DNA of 64,000 bases, taken from NCBI GenBank assembly GCA_951213105.1, contig OX578136.1, forward strand, positions 73,970,730 through 74,034,729, given 5' to 3'. Positions 23,500 through 35,597 of the stretch are shown in pieces. Each line of letters opens with the position of its first letter. Position 1 is the first letter of the stretch. The translations under genes and the position numbers were made by a program. Below the pieces are notes generated by a model. The model did not search any database. It saw nothing but the letters and a program-made list of their open reading frames with translations, and was not told the DNA's origin. This DNA is from Amaurobius ferox. Taxonomy: Eukaryota; Arthropoda; Arachnida; Araneae; Amaurobiidae.

Positions 23500-25525
23500 A
23501 CTTATAAGTACTTTATATTGCTATCATCAACTGACACCCAAACAAAAAGAAAAATTGTGGCAGAAAGGGGGTGAAGGGGAGTTGAATCCTCCTGATAAAG
23601 GAGCGTGTCAGGGATTATCTTACATGGCTGGGATATATTAAGGGTTCAACTGACCGAGTGATAACTGAGATTCAACTCTTGCTACCAACAGATTGTAATT
23701 TTCGAATGAATTGTATTCTGGTGTTCTATAGGATTAATATGTATTCAATTGACGTCTATTGTTGGACATTTCATTAAAACATAAACTATAACGTGTATAG
23801 TTTAAATAAATAGACTCTGACATTTAATCATGAATCGCTCATTTTCTGTTATTCATCTACCTTGTCTTTCCACAGAATTAAAAGAAAGTCAGATGAAATT
23901 TTCATTATATGTGTACAAATGCCAATGTATCATCAAGTATTTAATAAATATATTTTCTGAATGTATGTCTGTCCAATCGTTTCTTGATCATTTTTTCCTT
24001 AGCACAATTGACATCCCTTTTCGAAATTCGACAAATGTTTTTAGACACACCGTTTCAATTTGAAAGTTCGTAAAAATTCAATGTGAAATTCTTTCATGTA
24101 TTTTTTTTTTCCTGTTGGTGGTATTTTCATAGAAGTAAGGGATATAAATTTTATACGGTCTCAAGAGATAAATGTCCAATTAGAAAAAATTGCGCTGTAC
24201 AATAAATAGTCTAAAGAAAAAATGATGCAATTGTTTGCAATATTCATGAAGATATTTACAATAAAAACAACATAAAAACTACCAAAGTAGTTTAACATCG
24301 AAAAGTTGGGATTTGGGTTCACAATTCTGACTCGTGCTGAAAAGACTGACTGTGCAATTTTGAGTAGTCCGCGCAATTTATTTGCAGGTGATCCCGGATT
24401 TGTAGAGAAAAAAATCCTAAATATTATTAATTATAATTGTCATCATTATTTATTTATTGATTGGTTTTTATAATCAATAACTCACCGAATGTTGTACATA
24501 ATTGCACTTTTTTCTGGGGGGAGGGGGGGGGGGGGTATGCTCTGTACAATCGACTAAAAAATATGTGATTACCACTCATTATTCTGGCTTCTCGGGTCGT
24601 AGAGTCAAAATTCCTGGATTTTACAATTTCCTCATTGCATATACGCCAAATTCCACATGCATATAAAGTTTCAATTTCCTACCTTCTGCACAGCTCTGTG
24701 TATCTTAGTCAGCCTTTTGTCTCACTAAGCTGTTTTACATAGGGGAAAAAACTCCGCGATTTATAAATTTCTCCAACAAATAGATTTCCAAGAATTTTTC
24801 CAACATTTAGAATTCTCTTATTATCGATAGATCTAGTCCCAGGCATATGCAAAGTTTCAATTTTCTACCTTCAGTAGTTTTGGCTATGTAAGTATCCCTT
24901 ATCCAGTTCGTCAATTAGTCTCCCTCGGCCGTATGTACACGATGGGAAACTCGGGAGGAGATTGACACGCGAAATATTCTATGCCACTTTACTAACGAAA
25001 ACATTTATTCTTATTTGATATTTGTAGCATATTTCTTTCATCAGATATTTCTCGATAATCCATACTAGATCAGTATTATTACAATAAGGAAGTCCATTAA
25101 CCCGTGTAATGTCTCTAAATCAAATCCCGAAACAAAAGGGGGAATTAAGAAAAGGAAAAAGCTTTCGTTTTCTTGTCCACGACGCTGACAAGGAGAGACA
25201 ACGCAAATCATGTGCAAACTCCCGTGCAGCTCATTATTGGCGACAACCTCGGGTTTTTCGTCCGGAAACAATGCACTAAAGAACTAATGACGAACATACC
25301 CGGCAGCCATTTTTGAACACAGTTCTGAGAAAGAGTGAGAGCATCATAAGCGTGGTTTGGAAAGGCCAACACAAAAATTTTCAAAACACCCAATTATTTT
25401 TTTAAGTTTTAAATTGTTTTGCTTTGATTGTTAAATCTGTAAATAATTTCGTAACTGAATTATTCCTAAAATTTTCTCATAATTTTAAAGATATTTATAA
25501 TACATGTTTTTATTTATTTATTTAC
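23500..25525. other. Gene-free stretch
   Basis: No supported gene. A G run lies at about 24519-24535. Around 24640-24900 a block with CATATGCAAAGTTTCAATTTTCTACC occurs twice in diverged form. The open frames at 23830, 24161, 25065 and 25208 lack recognisable domains or splice context. Confidence 0.4.
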
Positions 25526-25589
25526 TAGCCGCCTTTGGCGACCAGCCTGTTCGCTACCCTTGAAAATTCTGACCGTGGCAAACTCGCTG

Positions 25590-26800
25590 GCGCGACCCAC
25601 CAGAAAGGTGTAAGGTAACTATTTGGACGGCCAGGAAGTGCCACCCAATTTAGACTGGAAACCATTGGGGGAGCCATCCACAGGGACCGAACCCCCCTTC
25701 CCCTACCACCAACCTCTCGGAAGGACTTACCGACCCACATGTTTAACGTCATCGTACTCCGCGTGAACATGGCGGCAATTTTGGGAATCGAACCCGGGCC
25801 TACCAAGTGCAAATCCCGCGCACTAACCACTGGGGGTACTTCACCCTCCGCGATATTCTTCATAACTTTCTTTTTATTCACCCAATTTAGACCGGAACCA
25901 AGTGGGAGAAGCATCCACAGGCATCGTACCCTTCTTCCCCTATTACCAACCTCTCGGAAGGACTTACGGACCCACATGTTTAACGTGATCGTACTCAACG
26001 GCAGTTTGGGCAGAGGCGGGAATCGAGCCTACCGAGTGCAACTTCCGCGCGCTAACCACAGTGCTACCGCGTCCACCCAAGAATTATCTTTATAAAGGCT
26101 ACTTTGCCCTCCGCGACAATCTCCATTTTTTTTCTTTTAATTCATCCAATTTAAACCGTACCCTCCTTCCCCTACCACCAACCTCTCGGAAGGACTCACG
26201 GACCCACATGTTTAATGTGATCGGACTCTGCGTGAACATGGCGGCAGTTTGGGTAGTGGCGGGAATCGAACCCGGGCCTACTGAGTGCAATTCCCGCGCG
26301 CTAACCACTGGGCTACCGCGCCATCCGCGACAATCTCCATAACTTTCTTTATATTCACCCAATTTAGACGGGAACCCTGTGAGGGAGGCATCCACAGGGA
26401 CCGTACCCTCCTTCCCCTACCACCAACCTCTCGGAAGGACTTCAGGACCCACATGTTTATCGTAATCGTACTCCGCGTGAACACGGCGGCAGTTTTGGAA
26501 GTGGCGGGAATCGAACCCGGGCCTACCGAGTGCAATTCCTGAGCGCTAACCACTGGGCTGCCTCGCCCTCCGCAACTTTCTTTATATTCACCCAATTTAG
26601 ACGGGAACCCTGTGAGGGAGGCATCCACAGGGACCGTACCCTCCTTCCCCTACCACCAACCTCTCGGAAGGACTTACGGGCCCACATGTTTAACGTGATC
26701 GTATTCCGCGTGAACACTTCGGCAGTTTTGGCAGTGGCGGGAATCGTACCCGGGCCTACCGCTAACTTCCCGCGCGCTAATTTACAATTTAAAATGACCA
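25590..26800 (-). repeat. Tandem array of about five tRNA-derived SINEs
   Basis: Each minus-strand unit starts with a tRNA-like head. The A box is TAGCCCAGTGGTTAGCGC and the B box GGTTCGATTCCCGCC. A body follows with CATGTGGGTCCGTAAGTCC, TTCCGAGAGGTTGGTGG and AATTGGGTGAATAT. Heads lie near 25845, 26078, 26325 and 26570, with a damaged one near 26785, spacing about 212-245 bp. Only the last unit in minus-strand order keeps the longer 3' part (TTGGACGGCC/CCAGAAAGG at 25590-25650), which the single copy at 32705-32985 also has. Open frames at 25525-26820 on both strands are SINE shadows. Confidence 0.85.
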
Positions 26801-26841
26801 TATGCTCTCTAAGTTCTTAATTCCATCATCCTCGTTCCATT

Positions 26842-27000
26842 GTTCCATCATTTAAAATATCCATAAAATTAAAATATCCATCGTTCCATCATTTAAAATA
26901 TCCATAAAATTAAAATATCCATCGTTCCATCATTTAAAATATCCATAAAATTAAAATATCCATTTAAAAAATCCATATCGTTCCATCATTTAAAATATAA
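26842..27000. repeat. 41-bp minisatellite
   Basis: GTTCCATCATTTAAAATATC followed by CATAAAATTAAAATATCCATC repeats at 26842, 26883 and 26924. A fourth, shifted copy starts near 26980. Non-coding. Confidence 0.85.
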
Positions 27001-27039
27001 ATATAATAATTTCTACAATGCATATGTTAAGCTCTTATT

Positions 27040-27775
27040 TCATTTAAAATTGGAAGCGCGGGAAACGGAAAGTAAAAACTAATTCGGTTTCTAATTGTCC
27101 CACCCATCGCTATGCATATACAGAACCGTGACGTCACCTCCACCTTAACGTCCCCACCCACCACCTTCCCTGCTTCTGTGGGGGAGAAACGTCGGTTAAG
27201 AAATGCTTTAGCGGATCGCCGAGAAATTGAAATTCGGAAAATCTTAAAATCCCGATCCTGTGGCCAATACGGAATATTTCTTGACCAGATTGGACTTGTA
27301 AGAATGCCAGATATTTGACCTTTCTAAAAATGTAAATTATTAGTCGAAATTCTGAGTACTTTTTACTATGCGAGAATTTAAAAACCAAAAATCGTTTTTT
27401 TGAGTCAAAAGTGACTTTTGTTTTAAAATCATAAAAAAATATTAGAATTTGTCCCTGAGATTTGAAATTGATATATTTTTACTCGAAATTTTCTGCTCTT
27501 TCCGATGGTGTGATTTGTTTTTTTCTACGATGTCCGGATCGTGGAGAAAAAAGAGCAAAAATGTCAAAAAACGGTCGAAATCGCATAAAACATTAAATAA
27601 CAAAAAAAATAATTAAAATTTTAAAAATCGGTTTTCACGTGTCCCCTTCTCACCCCCCAGGGTCTCCGATTGCCAAATTTCATAACTCTCCGACGCGCGG
27701 TCGCGAAACGTATAGTGTATAAGACACACAGACACACAGACACACAGACACACAGACATTGCCTTTTATTATATA
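27040..27775 (+). mobile_element. Non-autonomous retroelement-like sequence
   Basis: A moderately GC-rich body with GACGTCACCTCCACC and TCCGATTGCCAAATTTCATA ends in four CACACAGA repeats (27725-27757), then CCTTTTATTATATAGATT. A simple repeat plus an AT terminal phrase of this kind closes many arthropod RTE-type or similar elements. It may belong with an ACTAGCCGCCTTTGGCGACC start at 25526, which would make the SINE array an insertion within it; that link is speculative. No intact open frame. Confidence 0.4.
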
Positions 27776-27779
27776 GATT

Positions 27780-28725
27780 ACTTTTCTTATATACATAATG
27801 TATAAGGAAAGTATTGAGACGAGGTCGAAAATTCGAATTCGAGTTTCTGACGGGAGAGCACGTATCAAGCATCACTGATCACGAATCAAACATTTTTGAG
27901 GTGATGTCTGTGTATGCGTGTGTGTGTGTGTGCGTGTGTCAGTGAGTCTATGGAGACGATATCTCACGAACGAATAGAGCGATTCGAATGACATTTGGAG
28001 AAAAATTCACAATCCATAAATACTGGAATTTGTTTTACTGGAGTTTGTTTTACATAAATACTGGAATTTAGCCTATTGTTTTGAAACGTAATCGAATGCT
28101 CAGACCCCCCCCCCCCCCCCTAAAGTTTAGAGTGAGATTTTGAAAAAATCATCAAAAAATCAAAACCTTTAATAAAGTTACGCAAATAGACATATCTTAT
28201 GTAATTTTTCCTTAGAAAATGATTGACATAAACTTTAGAACGCTAACACGAACCATTCTCGAGATATTGCACGTTTTTAAATAAATTTATCAAAAATCCC
28301 ATAAATTAAAAAAAAATATTAACTGTTGAGAAATATGCTCACTTTTCATATGTAATCTAGCTCGTTCCATTCATGAGAAAAGATACTTTGAGTAATAATT
28401 TTATATTTGAACGCCAATAGTTATTTATCTGCTATAAGAATTACTTATTTCTCCGTCCATAACGCTTGGCGAGATTTTGGCGAAGAATTTGGCGGAATGT
28501 CGCCAACTTGACGACTTTTTTAAATGTTTCCAAATTAATGAAAATCTCGCCAAATAGATAAAAATGACACTAAATCAATGAAAATGACGACTAATAGACG
28601 AAAATTCAATATATTATAAAGAATATAAATATCTACTATAAGAAAAACCTATATTTTTATTGTAAAAGGAGTAAATTCATTGCATTATATAAGGAAAGTC
28701 ATGTGTTTCCCACATCAGATTTTTT
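27780..28725 (+). mobile_element. Helentron-like family I, full copy
   Basis: It starts ACTTTTCTTATATACATAATG, then TATAAGGAAAG, GGTCGAAAATTCG and a (GT)n core near 27905-27940. A C run lies at about 28106-28120. The tail is CATTATATAAGGAAAGTCATG with CCCACATCAGATT. Open frames at 27621-27875 read its 5' part backwards and are shadows. Confidence 0.75.
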
Positions 28726-28769
28726 ATTATTATTATTGTGTATAGGTTAAAAATATTTGGAAGGGTTTT

Positions 28770-28870
28770 ATAATGGATAGCCATTTCCACCCAAGCTTCG
28801 CGCGCACGAATTAGCTAGTGGCCACTAAATGTAACACCACAAAATTTCTGAATATCAAATGCCGTTTTTA
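28770..28870 (+). repeat. Dispersed repeat start, related to 62453-62530
   Basis: TAGCCATTTCCACCCAAGC, TTCGCGCGCACG, then GCTAGTGGCCACTAAATGTA match TAGCCATTTAACGCACGC, TTCGCGAG and GCTAGTAGTTACTAAACGTG at 62457-62510. The class is unknown and the rest of this copy is not clear. Confidence 0.45.
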
Positions 28871-29171
28871 AAAATAAACATATAATTAGCGCATATTTTA
28901 TAGTTCTGGCAACATGGAAATTGTGGTATGTAAAATAATATTTCATTTCTGATCACTGTATATTGTCATATTTTTAAAATTTTCAGAAATTTTAATCTAA
29001 AAATCCTCTATTAATGAAAAAACATTTTAAATAATTCGATAAAAAAAATAGACAAACGGCAATTTCGGTATTTAAAAAGTAACTCTACTATGGTTACAAA
29101 TGGAATGCAAAACTGTATAAATATTGAGTTATGATCTAATAAAAATTTGTCTGCTATAACTATAAATTAAA

Positions 29172-29305
29172 ATACACCCTGTTGCATAAAAAATATATGC
29201 ACCCATAAGAAATTGAACTTCAGCAACTCGGCATGCAAATATCGTTTTAAGAGTTATGCAAATGATCAAACTGTCAGCGCCAATGAACATTCACTCGAAC
29301 TATAT
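29172..29305 (+). mobile_element. Possible Tc1-like terminal repeat, single end
   Basis: ACACCCTGTTGCATAAAAAA, TATATGCACCCATAAGAA, ATGCAAATGATCAAACTGTC and AGCGCCA resemble the long terminal repeat of Tc1-type elements as I recall them. No second end or transposase is found nearby, so it may be a solo relic. Confidence 0.3.
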
Positions 29306-29307
29306 AG

Positions 29308-29960
29308 TAAACTATTAAAGATAGATATAAACAGTAAATGACAAAATGTGTATTAGGAATTTAAGTATTAAAATCTATATGTATTATTAAGAAATGCTCT
29401 TATAGTTTTCGAGAAATCATCTTGTGAAGTTGAAGAAAATTGAAAATTTTCAGTTTTTCAAGTTTGTAATGCTTATATCTCAAGAACTAAGAGAACTCTT
29501 TGAACAATAAGCAAGAATTTGTAACTCTTCGAAAGGCCTTTACGTGTATGTAATTGGATTTTGCATTGATGGTTGTATTATTATTATTTTCTTAACTTAT
29601 GCGTCCAATTGAGTTTCTGTTTATTGTTGTTGTTGTTATTGTTCTTTCCATTTTTCATAATTGTATTCGAAATATTTTCGAAACTATAAAAGAAAGATAT
29701 TAATAGTAAACGACAAAAATATGTATGAGAAAATTTAGTTTCTAAATCTATATTTATTTATTTTTTTAAATACTCTTCTAGTTTTCGAGTAATCGTTTTG
29801 TCAAGTTGAAGAAGTATGAAAATTTACGTTTTGCAAATTTGATTACGTTTTTCAAGTTTAGTATCTTAAAATCTAAAAGTGATAGCTGTAAAGAATAAGT
29901 AAGAATTTGTAGCTCTTTAAAAACCCTATAAGTGTATATAATCAAATTTTGGATCGAGTT
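29308..29960. repeat. Two-copy tandem repeat, ~376-bp period
   Basis: Blocks starting ACTATTAAAGATAGATATAA (29308) and ACTATAAAAGAAAGATATTA (29684) each continue with an AGTTTTCGAG segment, a GAAGTTGAAGAA-like segment, and AAGAATTTGTA-CTCTT. The copies are diverged. Non-coding. Confidence 0.6.
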
Positions 29961-30109
29961 CTTTTTTTTTTTTCAGATATTACAAAAGTTGAGTTTCATT
30001 TTACAAAACGTTATTCCCGCAAAGCCATTTTGGCTCCATTGGAATTTTTAATGTATAAGTATTTTCATAAATAGATATGTAGTGTAAAAATTCATCCCAG
30101 GAACTTCCC

Positions 30110-30166
30110 TGACCTCTGAATCTCGAACCATCTGTCTACCAACTAAGCTACCTATGCATCCCATTC
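30110..30166 (-). repeat. tRNA-like relic with shortened spacing
   Basis: On the minus strand TAGCTTAGTTGGTAGAC is a good A box and GGTTCGAGATTC a good B box, but they are only about nine bases apart, so the anticodon arm is gone. This is a SINE or pseudo-tRNA relic. The open frames at 30213-30440 (-) and 30256-30510 (+) just beyond it overlap each other and are not supported as genes. Confidence 0.45.
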
Positions 30167-30519
30167 GTTATCCAGTTCCTAATTTCGAGACAAGAATAAA
30201 TGGCCTAAAAAATTACCTTCCGCTTTTCCTCTCTTGAATTTCTCTTTTTCCTTTCTTGAACTTTTTTCTAACACCAGATTCAAGAACTTCGAATGTCAGT
30301 ATGATCTCCAGGAAGAGACTCAAATCCCGACATTGGTGGTTGCCAAAGGTCAGAGGAGGCTTAGGGCCCCCTGACCTCCCTACCCTAGAGACCGGTTCAA
30401 CCCCGATGCATATTTTTTCAAGAGTAGAAAGCATATTCAATCTGTTAGATGGCCAGTATGGCAGATTAAATGTCTACTCCTCTAAGATGAACACACAAAC
30501 AAGTGATTAAAATCATTTT

Positions 30520-31450
30520 ATGAATAATTATTTTTATATAATTCAATAATAAAAAAACATTCAGTTTTGATTAGTGATTAAGCAATAAAATGGTTCAAAC
30601 GATCTGGAGAAAAAATACAATAAACTAATATTGTAGGAATGAAAAATAAAAATGATAATAAATGAAGAGGCGAAAAATGCTAACTAACACAAAGGTTTAT
30701 TATTATAATTATTATAGAAATCATGAGAAATAGCACCAAGGTGCGCAAATTTAAATTTAAAACATTAAAAAATATATTAAACTTTTTAAGATTAAAAATA
30801 AATCATTTCTAAACATAATAAAATTTAACATCAATGTAGTTCCGAAATAATGGTTTTCAGCACGATTCTGTATGTAGGGAATATTTAAGTTAGAAATAGG
30901 TTTTGAGATTTTTCCTTTTATGTATTAGATCGTACCAAAAGTTCTATAACACTATTTTCGTGGTCTGCTGATCTTGAACTTGAGTTGAGTTGTGGAAAGA
31001 ACTTTACTATTTTGGAGTATTTTTTGCACATTTGTGAGTACAACTGTTATTTCATTCCTTTGCTATTTCTTACTTGCAATGGCCTCTAGATCTAAAGACC
31101 ATTGGGCAATCGATTTAGATACTAGTGCTAGTGAAGGAACATCGGAGTAGAAACACTTCATTAAACTGTCCTAAAGTATATGGTTAAAAATGGCTGCTTC
31201 CATTTTTAACAATGAGTCAGCTATCACCTTTCACGATAACCTCCCCGATCCAGCACGTTCCAATTCAGCACTTCGGAAAATCCACCTTAGATTAGAACGA
31301 TAGCCATCTGAAGGATCACAATGTCTAAAATACACTAGAAACACTCGACCGTATACAGGAAAAAGAAACACCCTCCACCCTTATATGAATTTCGTAGGTG
31401 TGTGAATGTGGAACGATCGATAAAAATGGAACAAAAACATTCGAATAGGA
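30520..31450. other. Gene-free AT-rich stretch
   Basis: No supported gene or element. A phrase CGTACCAAAAGTTCTATAACAC near 30930 resembles mariner ends but has no partner here. Confidence 0.35.
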
Positions 31451-31601
31451 CTGTTCCCAAATTCGAAAAAGGATCGCCCTTGAAAGTTCGGAGGCGGAAT
31501 CTTTGGACAGAGATATTCAGTATTTAACATTCGGAAGAATACAAGAAAACAACATTTTCTTTCGGCATCTTGCGACAGAGGTCTCATCGGTCAAAGTCCA
31601 G
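31451..31601 (+). other. Open stretch ending at a consensus splice donor
   Basis: About 50 codons stay open after a TAG and read EAESLDRDIQYLTFGRIQEN, then a segment ending in VQ exactly at CAG|GTAAGT (GT at 31602), phase 0. No upstream acceptor with a good pyrimidine tract, no start codon and no partner exon were found. It could be an exon, a leader exon or chance. Confidence 0.2.
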
Positions 31602-32145
31602 GTAAGTCATCAGCATTTTCTTGTCTTGATTGAATGAAATAAATATATAATTGAAGTTTTACGGGAGAAGATTAATTACTTTATTGTATAGAACAGGGCT
31701 GCCCAAACTTATTGTATTTGAGAACTATTTTTTAATATATACCAGTGAGGTCCGCAGCATTCTATCCGCAAGTAATTTGAAAAACCGGTTTATTCATGGG
31801 ATATCTTCTATAATAAAATACAACACTCAATCACTGGCTGAGTAGACACAACACAAAAGGAAGTATTATAATATCCATTGTTGTAAATAAATTAGAAATG
31901 AGTCCAATATCCAGCTTCGTTTTCTGTAGCTGATGTCATATGCAAAGTAGAACCCCAAAATACTGCTCTTTATACATAGATAACGTCATCGCGATCTACA
32001 TATGTACGGGGAAAATGAGAATGTGATAAACGGGGTGTTTCACAATGAATATTCAATAGCTAAGTGAAAGTTAAGTGAAACATGAAAAATTATCGGCAAA
32101 CAGACAAGAATTTAGCTATGATAGTTGTATTTCCGAGCTGATATT

Positions 32146-32620
32146 TTCATAAAAGTGCAAAATTTGAATTTTTATACGGCTCCCCCTCAATCAAAAAAGC
32201 ATTTTCGCCGCGCTTAATTAGTACAAAAAGATTTTACCTGGTGCATTTTGATGAAAAATTTGATGAGATATTCCAATCATTGCTATTGTGAATTTTTTAT
32301 TCGATTAAAAAGGACCAGCAACACAAATATATTATTCAAAATTAAATGAAGCTTCCCATATTTACTTTCATAGAAAGTAAATTATTCACATTTGCAGTTC
32401 ATGTGACATGGGATGTCAGGGACATGGGATGTCATGGGATGTCAGGGTAACATGGGATGTCAGGGACTTTAATTATCAATATCTAGGCAAGTTTTTCATA
32501 AAATTTTACCGAGTAAATTTCTTTCGTACTAATTAACACGGCGAAAATTTTAAAAATTGATATTTCTGGGGAAGGGGGACTTATAAAAATTTAAATTTTG
32601 CATTTCTCTGAAATTATTAT
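32146..32620. repeat. Large imperfect inverted repeat with a central minisatellite
   Basis: The left arm (about 32146-32285; GTGCAAAATTTGAATTTTTA, CGCGCTTAATTAGTAC) pairs with the right arm (about 32470-32620; GTACTAATTAACACGGCG, TTTATAAAAATTTAAATTTT). Between them, GACATGGGATGTCAGG-like units repeat three to four times (32402-32466). It may be a foldback element nested in the hAT. Confidence 0.6.
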
Positions 32621-32704
32621 TAATTTCAAAAAAAATTATTAGATATCCTATATTTTACATTTAAAATGCAACTAATATCAGTTTTATAGTTCGTCTTCTT
32701 CGAC

Positions 32705-32985
32705 CCAGACCGTCCGACCTAACAGAAAGGTATAAGGTATCTGTTTGGACGGCTGGGAAGTGCCACCCAATTTGCACCGGAACCCAGTGGGGGAGGCATC
32801 CACAGGGACCGTACCCTCCTTCCCCTGCCCCTAACTTCTCGGAAGGGCTTACGAACCCACATGTTTAACGGGATCGTACTCCGCGTGAACACGGCGGCAC
32901 TTTTGACACTGGCGGAAATCGAACCCGGGCCGACCGAGTGCAATTCCCGCGCGCTAACCACTGGGCTGTAGCGCTCCAATTTTAG
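32705..32985 (-). mobile_element. Single tRNA-derived SINE
   Basis: Same family as the array at 25590-26800. The head has GCCCAGTGGTTAGCGCGCGG and GGTTCGATTTCCGCC; the body has CATGTGGGTTCGTAAGCCC; the 3' part runs through TTGGGTGGCACTTCCCAGCC to CTGTTAGGTCGG. This copy shows the full SINE of about 280 bp. The open frame 32719-32979 is its shadow. Confidence 0.8.
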
Positions 32986-33639
32986 AATTCGCCTTGTTTC
33001 TTATTGGAATCAATTAATAAATTGCTTTGCGTACATATAATGGAGGGGAAAATAAATATCCACTCAAAAAATCACGCCACGATCGACTAGTAGATCGCGA
33101 TCGACGTGTTGGACAATCCTGGTGTAGATAAATTATTGTTTTCGAAAATCTTCAAATTCGTGATTTTGACAGAAAAACACGCTGAGAGACCTTCTGAACT
33201 CATTTCGAATACTTTTAGCACTTTCGGAAAAGTGTCCATCTTATATGAATATTAGTGTATGCTTGTAGGTCTATATGGTATGAACATGGCAACTCAAGAA
33301 GAAATACCGCTATAAAATTTTATGTGTAATTAATTTTATATTGTATTTTGCAATAGAACATACTCTAAGCTGAATGAGATTCAAATTCCTTTCTAGAGCT
33401 TTTTTTTTTATTCAGCACAAAGAAACAAAAGTTCTTGAGGTATATATTTCCATATCTATAAAATCAATCACATATGCATGATGTGAAAAACTAGAATTAT
33501 ATAATATATTTAGTAATTCTCATGACGAGAACTTTAATTACTCGAAATGTTGAGCTATTCATAGCATTATTTCCTATAGAAAAATATTATAATTCCCGGA
33601 ACAATAATGACAGAGTATTAAGTAAAGCACCATTTATAC

Positions 33640-33715
33640 GCTTCTCATTTACATACTTCTCATTTATACGCTTCTCATTTATACATCTCTTATACGCCTC
33701 TAATTTATACGATTT
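33640..33715. repeat. Short tandem repeat
   Basis: About five imperfect copies of a 15-19-bp unit around TTCTCATTTATACGC. Confidence 0.7.
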
Positions 33716-34250
33716 TATCATTTCCACGCTTTACTCATAATTTCCTATCCATTAAGGTTAATTTAGATTATTCGTTTTTGCAGTTACATGCTATTTGAAG
33801 CCTCGTTTTTGCAGTTACAGGCCCTTGAGAAGAATATAAACGATGCTTTGTTATATAGGGGATTAATAAATGTGATCTGCCTTATGGATTTTAATGGTAT
33901 CAAAACAGTTTTAATTAACATAGATAGATCAAACATATCCATCTGCGTCACTGATATTTTAATAACTAGAAAAAAGAAACTGTTTAAGATGTTCTAAGAG
34001 AAATTTTTAAAAAATAGCCTTTTTTAAATGAATCACGAAGTTTTTTTTTAAATGCTTTTCAAAGAAAATATTTTGTTGACTTCCCATTTGTAAAAATTAT
34101 TCTCTGTTTTTTTTTTCTTTTTAATGAATTGTTGTAAAAAAATAATACTTTAAACAAATAATTTAAGACAACGTATTGTTTCGTGAAATTGTTCCGCGTT
34201 GCTTTCTTGTCACCTATTAAGCACATTTCTTTTCATTTAAAAATTCTCGT

Positions 34251-35195
34251 TTTTAACACTTTCCAACATAGTTGTAAAGTGTTTATGACTTTGCTCATTC
34301 TGTCTGTCTGTCTGTCTAGTCGCACTAGACCTGCCGTAAAAATGGCTTTATCAAAATGAAATTTTAGTATGTTGTTAAGACGGACTATGAAACATATGGG
34401 AATAAATGAATAATATCGCCCAATTACGCGTTTCTAATTTTAAAAATTCTCGTAGTTTCTAATTTTACCCGGGTTAAAAATATGAAATACATTGAACCCC
34501 ATGGAACATAATTTTTCAGACATTTTTTAAGCTGAGTTAAAATTAATAAACTGCTTCAAAATTTTTAGAAAATATTCAAATTATCGCGTAAAATGTGTAA
34601 AAAAAATTCAGCAAAACATGTCAGGTAATTTTTTAAATAAAAATTTAAATAATTATTACACCCACATTATATGAAGAGATCACGTGACTCATATCAAAAT
34701 GAAATATGGCATCCATTTTTTCCCCTATGTAAAAATTATGATGTTTAAAGATCATTTAAATTTATATTTAGTGCTGCATACATACGTTATATAACCGCAT
34801 TATTTTTGCATATTATCTGTGTATCTAAATTCTGTGCCAACGCAATTACAACGTTTTTGCTTTTAAATGATCACTTGATTATTCCTACAACGAAAGCATG
34901 CTAAGTATAAACAAATTAAGCTATTGTAAGATGAGTTTTATAATAATTGCTGAATTTGTTCAAATAAAATTGTTTAGCTCTGGAGTCTGGAATATAAGTG
35001 ATATGAATGAAATAAATTTTACATAGAGACGCAGACGATTTAGAGCATTCCCTATTTTGATGAAGTTTTAAGTTTTCAAGTATATTAAATTATTGTAGTA
35101 CCGTGATAATTTAAAAAATATCAGTGCTAAATGTATCGTATTTTAGAGATGTTTAAATAAAATTGCATTTCAGTTGGAAAGTGTTTCATAATCAG
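34251..35195 (+). mobile_element. Helentron-like interspersed element, family II
   Basis: The 5' end has AACACTTTCCAAC (34255-34267) with a nearby hairpin partner GTTGTAAAGTGTTT. Then come four GTCT repeats, and later GCCGTAAAAATGG and TTTATCAAAATGAAATTTT. At the 3' end GTTGGAAAGTGTT (35173-35185) is the exact reverse complement of the 5' arm. The architecture equals that of family I while the primary sequence differs. No coding frame. Confidence 0.55.
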
Positions 35196-35597
35196 TGCTT
35201 TATGCCTGATTGATCTTTCTTGTTATTAATAATTTTAAACATTAAAAACGCTATATTTTGTAGTGTATATTCAAAATTTATATATTCTGTTTTTCTTTAT
35301 TCCTCCTTAATTTTTAATTTTAATATTGCAGCCTGGAATCTGGAAATCCGGTTCTTAAGAAATTCCGGATTTTCGGACTTTTATTCGAACTATATGACAT
35401 ATATTCATAGCACAAAAAACATTAATCACATAGATTAATTATAAAATATGTAAATTCCTAGAAATTTATGTATCTTTAACGACAGTATCTGCAATACAGA
35501 AGAGGTTTAGAGCCAACTTTCCTCACATTGATCACTGGCTTTCTCGAATAAACAATAGTATTGTTCAAAATTGAGAAATAGGCCAAAATTAATTAAA

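Larger units (their letters stand above)
31694..33121. mobile_element. Non-autonomous hAT-like transposon
   Basis: The left end CAGGGCTGCCCAAACTT and the right end, read inward on the minus strand, CAGGATTGTCCAACACG are matching imperfect hAT-type terminal repeats. The flanking 8-mers GTATAGAA and GTGTAGAT agree at 6 of 8 positions, as expected for an aged 8-bp hAT duplication. Removing the element rejoins a Helentron-like 5' end. No transposase frame remains; the inside holds an inverted repeat, a short minisatellite and a SINE. Confidence 0.7.
31678..33520 (+). mobile_element. Diverged Helentron-like family I copy split by a hAT insertion
   Basis: ATTACTTTATTG at the left of the hAT element and ATTATTGTTTTCGAAAATCT at its right join into the usual 5' end of the family. 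Right of the hAT come CAAATTCGTG, CACGCTGAGAGACC, a short GT-rich part and ATGGCAACTCAAGAAGAAAT. The 3' tail is not evident, so the right border is approximate. Confidence 0.5.

Noticed and set aside
25525..26820. Overlapping open frames of 85-157 codons on both strands
   Set aside because: All are translations of the tandem SINE units, with the same phrases recurring at each unit.
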